From the NCBI RefSeq assembly GCF_943913695.1, contig NZ_CALTZE010000027.1, positions 1-33,366 of the forward strand: a DNA stretch of 33,366 bases, written 5' to 3'. Below, piece after piece: positions 30,542 to 33,366 of this stretch. The notes below the pieces were generated by a model. It had not been told where the DNA came from and made no database searches. It worked only from the letters and a program-made list of their open reading frames with translations. The position numbers were made by a program, and so were the translations under genes. Each line of letters starts with the position of its first letter. The first letter of the stretch is position 1. Origin of the DNA: an uncultured Marmoricola sp. (GTDB taxonomy: Bacteria > Actinomycetota > Actinomycetes > Propionibacteriales > Nocardioidaceae).

Positions 30542-32395
30542 GTGAGCAGCACCGATCCCCACGCGCCACAGCACCTGGCCACCGAGCCGACGAGCGTCGA
30601 CCCCGACGACGACGGCTTCGACAGCAACGCGCCCCTGCTCGAGGTCGAGGACCTCAGCGTCGCCTTCTACGTCGACGGCGAGTGGGTCCCCGCGGCTCGC
30701 AACCTCGACTACCACGTCGACGCCGGCGAGGTGCTCGCGATCGTGGGCGAGTCCGGCTCGGGCAAGACCCAGTCGTCGATGTCGCTGCTCGGGCTGCTGC
30801 CAGCCAACGGCCGCGCCACGGGCAGTGCCCGGCTCCGCGGCAAGGAGCTGCTGGGCCTGAGCGGCGCGGCGCAGCGACGGGTCCGCGGCCGGGAGATCGC
30901 CGTGATCTTCCAGGAGCCGATGACGGCGATGAACCCCGTCTACACGGTGGGCTTCCAGATCGTGGAGACGCTGCGCTCGCACTTCGACATGAGCCCGAAG
31001 CAGGCGCGCGAGCGCGCCATCGAGCTGCTCACGATGGTCGAGATCCCGGAGCCGGAGCGGCGCTTCGACGCCTTCCCGCACCAGCTGTCGGGAGGTCAGC
31101 GCCAGCGCGCGATGATCGCGCAGGCGCTGGCCTGCGAGCCGCAGCTGCTGGTGGCCGACGAGCCCACCACGGCCCTCGACGTGACCGTGCAGGCCGAGAT
31201 CTTGATGCTGATGCGCGACCTGCGCCACCGGGTCAACGCCGGCATCGTGCTCATCACCCACGACATGGGCGTCGTGGCCGACATGGCCGACCGGATCCTG
31301 GTCATGCAGCACGGCCGCATCGTGGAGTCGGGCACCGCCGACCAGATCTTCGGCGAGCCCCAGCACCCCTACACCCGGCAGCTGCTCGGCGCCGTGCCGC
31401 ACTTCGGGTCGGCGTCGGGTTCGGGCGCCACCGGCACCGTTGCCGGCCTGCTGGCGGACGATGCGCCGTCGGAGGCCGCGGTCGCGACCGACGGCACCGA
31501 GTCCGCCCGCGTCACGGAGCCTGCGCCGCGCGCGGAGCGGTCGAGGGACTCGCAGTCGCGTGGACCGATCTTCGTGGCCGACAAGATCGTGCTGGAGTAC
31601 CCCAAGCGCGGCAACCAGCCGGTCTTCCGCGCCATCGACGAGGTCTCGCTGACGCTGCAGCCGGGCGAGGTCGTCGGCCTGGTGGGGGAGTCGGGCTCCG
31701 GCAAGACCACCATCGGTCGTGCTGCGATGGGCCTGCTGCCCGTGGCGGGCGGCAGCTTCGAGGTGGCCGGGGTGCAGCTCGCCGGCGCCAAGCGCAAGGA
31801 CCTGAGGCCGCTGCGCGACAAGGTCGGCATCGTCTTCCAGGACCCGGGGTCCTCGCTCAACCCGCGTCTGCCCATCGGCGAGTCGATCGGCGAGCCGCTC
31901 TACCTGCACCGCGGGCTGAAGGGCAAGGAGCTCAGCAACGAGGTGGAGCGGCTGCTCGACAACGTCCACCTGCAGCGCAGCTTCCGCAACCGCTACCCCC
32001 ACGAGCTCTCCGGCGGCCAGCGCCAGCGCGTCGGCATCGCCCGGGCGCTCGCGCTCGAGCCCGACCTGCTGGTCGCCGACGAGCCCACCTCGGCGCTGGA
32101 CGTCTCCGTGCAGGCCAAGGTGCTCGACCTCTTCCGCGAGCTGCAGCGCGAGCAGGGCTTCGCCTGCCTTTTCATCAGCCACGACCTCGGCGTGGTCGAG
32201 CTGCTGGCCTCGCGGATCGCCGTGCTGCTGCACGGCAAGCTGGTCGAGGTCGGGCCGACCGAGCAGGTCGTGCACCACCCCCAGCACGAGTACACCCAGC
32301 GTCTGGTGAGCGCCGTACCCGTGCCGGACCCCGCGGAGCAGCGTCGCCGCCGCGCCGCCCGCGACGCGCTCATCGCGCAGGCCGGAGTCTCCTGA
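30542..32395 (+). CDS. Fused double ATPase of the peptide ABC transporter (OppD-OppF type)
   Basis: A 617-residue protein carrying two complete ABC ATPase domains in one chain. Domain 1 (about 30-290) has Walker A GESGSGKTQ, signature LSGGQRQRAMIAQAL, Walker B LLVADEPTTALD and H-loop LITHD, with the oligopeptide C-terminal piece HPYTRQLLGAVPHFG. A linker of about 70 residues rich in Ala/Ser/Glu joins it to domain 2 (about 340-600), with GESGSGKTT, LSGGQRQRVGIARAL, LLVADEPTSALD and FISHD, and HEYTQRLVSAVP. The last residue of the first Walker A is Q rather than S/T/V, a mild variant. The GTG start follows AAAGGTGA. Such fusions are common in actinobacteria. It completes the importer despite the intervening minus-strand gene. 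Confidence 0.96.
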   Translation: MSSTDPHAPQHLATEPTSVDPDDDGFDSNAPLLEVEDLSVAFYVDGEWVPAARNLDYHVDAGEVLAIVGESGSGKTQSSMSLLGLLPANGRATGSARLRGKELLGLSGAAQRRVRGREIAVIFQEPMTAMNPVYTVGFQIVETLRSHFDMSPKQARERAIELLTMVEIPEPERRFDAFPHQLSGGQRQRAMIAQALACEPQLLVADEPTTALDVTVQAEILMLMRDLRHRVNAGIVLITHDMGVVADMADRILVMQHGRIVESGTADQIFGEPQHPYTRQLLGAVPHFGSASGSGATGTVAGLLADDAPSEAAVATDGTESARVTEPAPRAERSRDSQSRGPIFVADKIVLEYPKRGNQPVFRAIDEVSLTLQPGEVVGLVGESGSGKTTIGRAAMGLLPVAGGSFEVAGVQLAGAKRKDLRPLRDKVGIVFQDPGSSLNPRLPIGESIGEPLYLHRGLKGKELSNEVERLLDNVHLQRSFRNRYPHELSGGQRQRVGIARALALEPDLLVADEPTSALDVSVQAKVLDLFRELQREQGFACLFISHDLGVVELLASRIAVLLHGKLVEVGPTEQVVHHPQHEYTQRLVSAVPVPDPAEQRRRRAARDALIAQAGVS

Positions 32396-32415
32396 CCCCA
32401 CCAGACCTGCATGCC

Positions 32416-32499
32416 GACCCGGCGCTTGTGCACGTTGACCCGGCGCTAGTGCGCACATACGCGCCGGCTGGGCGTGCCTACGCGCCGGGTGGGCGGGTG
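32416..32499. repeat. Small palindromic array of 21-bp units upstream of rarA
   Basis: Four contiguous 21-bp units: two starting GACCCGGCGCTTGTGC or GACCCGGCGCTAGTGC (32416-32436, 32437-32457), then two starting TACGCGCCGG (32458-32478, 32479-32499). The right units are inverted relative to the left: ACCCGGCGC on the left equals the reverse complement of GCGCCGGGT on the right. The centre holds the palindrome GTGCGCAC (32449-32456). It fills most of the 118-bp gap between the double ATPase gene and rarA and abuts the rarA -10 box. Confidence 0.75.
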
Positions 32500-32501
32500 C
32501 G

Positions 32502-32507
32502 TAGGGT
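32502..32507 (+). promoter_or_regulatory. rarA -10 box, leaderless
   Basis: TAGGGT lies 6 nt before GTG 32514 and 9 nt before ATG 32517. Transcription would start at or within a few bases of the start codon. No separate -35 box is seen; the region where it would be is inside the last 21-bp repeat. Confidence 0.55.
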
Positions 32508-32513
32508 CGCGAG

Positions 32514-33366
32514 GTGATGGACGGCCTCTTCGAGTACGACGAGCCCGGGGCGCCGGCGGCCTCCGGCGGGTCGCTGGCGGGCAACGACCACCGCTCGGCG
32601 CCGCTCGCCGTGCGGATGCGTCCGCGCACCCTCGAGGAGCTGGTGGGCCAGCAGCACCTGCTGCAGCCCGGCTCGCCGCTGCGCAGGCTGGTCGAGGCCG
32701 ACCAGCCGATGTCGCTGCTGCTGTGGGGTCCGCCCGGCACCGGCAAGACGACCATCGCCTCGGTGCTGAGCCGCCAGACCGATCGGCAGTTCGTCGAGGT
32801 TTCAGCGGTGGCGGCGGGCGTGAAGGAGGTGCGCGCCGCGATCGAGGGTGCGCGCAAGCGGCTGGCGCGCTCGGGGCAGGAGACGGTGCTCTTCGTCGAC
32901 GAGGTCCACCGCTTCACCAAGGCGCAGCAGGACGCACTGCTGCCCGGCGTGGAGAACAGGTGGGTCACGCTCGTGGCCGCGACCACCGAGAACCCCTTCT
33001 TCTCGGTGATCTCGCCGCTGCTCTCCCGCTCGCTGCTGCTGACGCTGGAGCCGCTCACCGACGACGACGTACGCCGCGTGATCCAGCAGGCCCTCGCCGA
33101 CGAGCGCGGGCTGGCGGGCGAGGTGGAGATCGACGACGACGCGCTCGACCACCTGGTGCGGCTCGCCGGCGGCGACGCCCGGCGCTCGCTGACCTACCTG
33201 GAGGCGGCGGCCGGTGCCCTTCGTGACGCCCCCTCGTCCCTCGGGGGCTCCTCAGGGAGCGACGGGGACGCCCCCTCGTCCCTCGGGGGCTCCTCAGGGA
33301 GCGACGGGGAGGCCCCCTCGTCCCTCGGGGGCTCCTCAGGGAGCGACGGGGAGGCCCCCTCGTCCC
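32514..33366 (+). CDS. rarA: Replication-associated recombination ATPase RarA/MgsA (partial, runs off the window)
   Basis: The N-terminal about 284 residues of an AAA+ ATPase of the RarA/MgsA/WRNIP1 family, which acts at stalled replication forks. The family opening is APLAVRMRPRTLEELVGQQHLL. Walker A is GPPGTGKTT, Walker B is LFVDEVHRF, sensor 1 is AATTENPFF, SPLLSRSLLLTLEPL follows, and sensor 2 is in GGDARRSLTYLEAAAG. Directly after this, where the family has a length-variable loop, a 14-residue repeat of the type APSSLGGSSGSDG begins and is still running at the window edge. Start is GTG 32514 or ATG 32517 (GTGATGGAC), both leaderless after TAGGGT. The frame is open to the edge. Confidence 0.93.
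   Translation, partial: MMDGLFEYDEPGAPAASGGSLAGNDHRSAPLAVRMRPRTLEELVGQQHLLQPGSPLRRLVEADQPMSLLLWGPPGTGKTTIASVLSRQTDRQFVEVSAVAAGVKEVRAAIEGARKRLARSGQETVLFVDEVHRFTKAQQDALLPGVENRWVTLVAATTENPFFSVISPLLSRSLLLTLEPLTDDDVRRVIQQALADERGLAGEVEIDDDALDHLVRLAGGDARRSLTYLEAAAGALRDAPSSLGGSSGSDGDAPSSLGGSSGSDGEAPSSLGGSSGSDGEAPSS
33225..33366 (+). repeat. 42-bp in-frame tandem repeat inside rarA
   Basis: Units lie at 33225-33266, 33267-33308 and 33309-33350, and a fourth begins at 33351 and is cut by the window end. Each is exactly 42 bp (14 codons) and encodes D/E-APSSLGGSSGSDG. Copies are nearly identical; the only visible change is GAC to GAG with the next base in the first codons. Near-perfect identity including silent positions indicates recent expansion. 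Total copy number is unknown. Confidence 0.93.

Noticed and set aside
32474..33226. Open frame MPTRRVGG... across the rarA region
   Set aside because: It is out of frame with the clear Walker A, Walker B and sensor motifs of RarA, which read from 32514/32517 to the window edge.

Overview
The window is a very GC-rich actinobacterial chromosome segment. Gene content and order (ssgB-like, thrS, HIT/Ap4A phosphorylase-like, pgsA, yebC, ruvCAB, yajC-secDF, apt, relA, glyoxalase-II-like, hisS, aspS, rarA) match the conserved thrS-to-aspS core of Actinobacteria such as Streptomyces and Mycobacterium. Frequent GTG starts, TANNNT -10 boxes with almost no -35 box, and the protein style suggest the Propionibacteriales/Nocardioides neighbourhood. 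That placement is an inference; no 16S gene is present.

Layout. 1-3.1 kb: the tail of an unknown gene, an SsgB-like cell-division regulator, tRNA-Val(CAC), a FetB/UPF0014 permease, and a divergent YceI/MarR pair with twin operators. 3.2-9.4 kb: thrS, then an ABC-2 exporter divergent from a WYL regulator, then the HIT and pgsA genes. The exporter/regulator cassette separates thrS from HIT-pgsA, which are adjacent in mycobacteria. 9.4-12.9 kb: a hairpin-rich intergenic stretch, yebC, and the overlapping Holliday-junction operon ruvCAB. 13.0-19.5 kb: yajC-secD-secF (protein export), apt and relA (stringent response). 19.5-25.1 kb: a palindromic repeat array, a DUF349 coiled-coil gene, and a metallo-beta-lactamase-fold hydrolase-hisS-aspS operon. 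25.3-32.4 kb: a complete oligopeptide-type ABC importer (lipoprotein, two permeases, fused double ATPase), interrupted by an oppositely oriented PH-domain membrane gene. 32.5 kb to the end: rarA, running off the window inside an in-frame 42-bp tandem repeat.

Most genes are housekeeping. The unusual content is in the repeats. The relA/DUF349 gap is completely filled by six 21-bp repeats followed by seven inverted 21-bp repeats, making a giant imperfect palindrome. A smaller array of the same design (two plus two 21-bp units, different sequence) lies just upstream of rarA. The repeat inside rarA is 42 bp (2 x 21), and three TGGTCTA boxes beside ssgB are spaced 22 and 21 bp. Separately, the pgsA-yebC gap carries a row of hairpins, two of which share an identical 11-nt loop on related stems with both arms changed together. 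A 24-bp inverted repeat with a 55-bp spacer sits between thrS and the exporter cassette.

Several promoters have a -10 box exactly 6-7 nt before the start codon, so leaderless mRNAs are likely for the exporter ATPase, its WYL regulator, the DUF349 gene and rarA. All functional statements rest on motif reading by eye; no database search was run.
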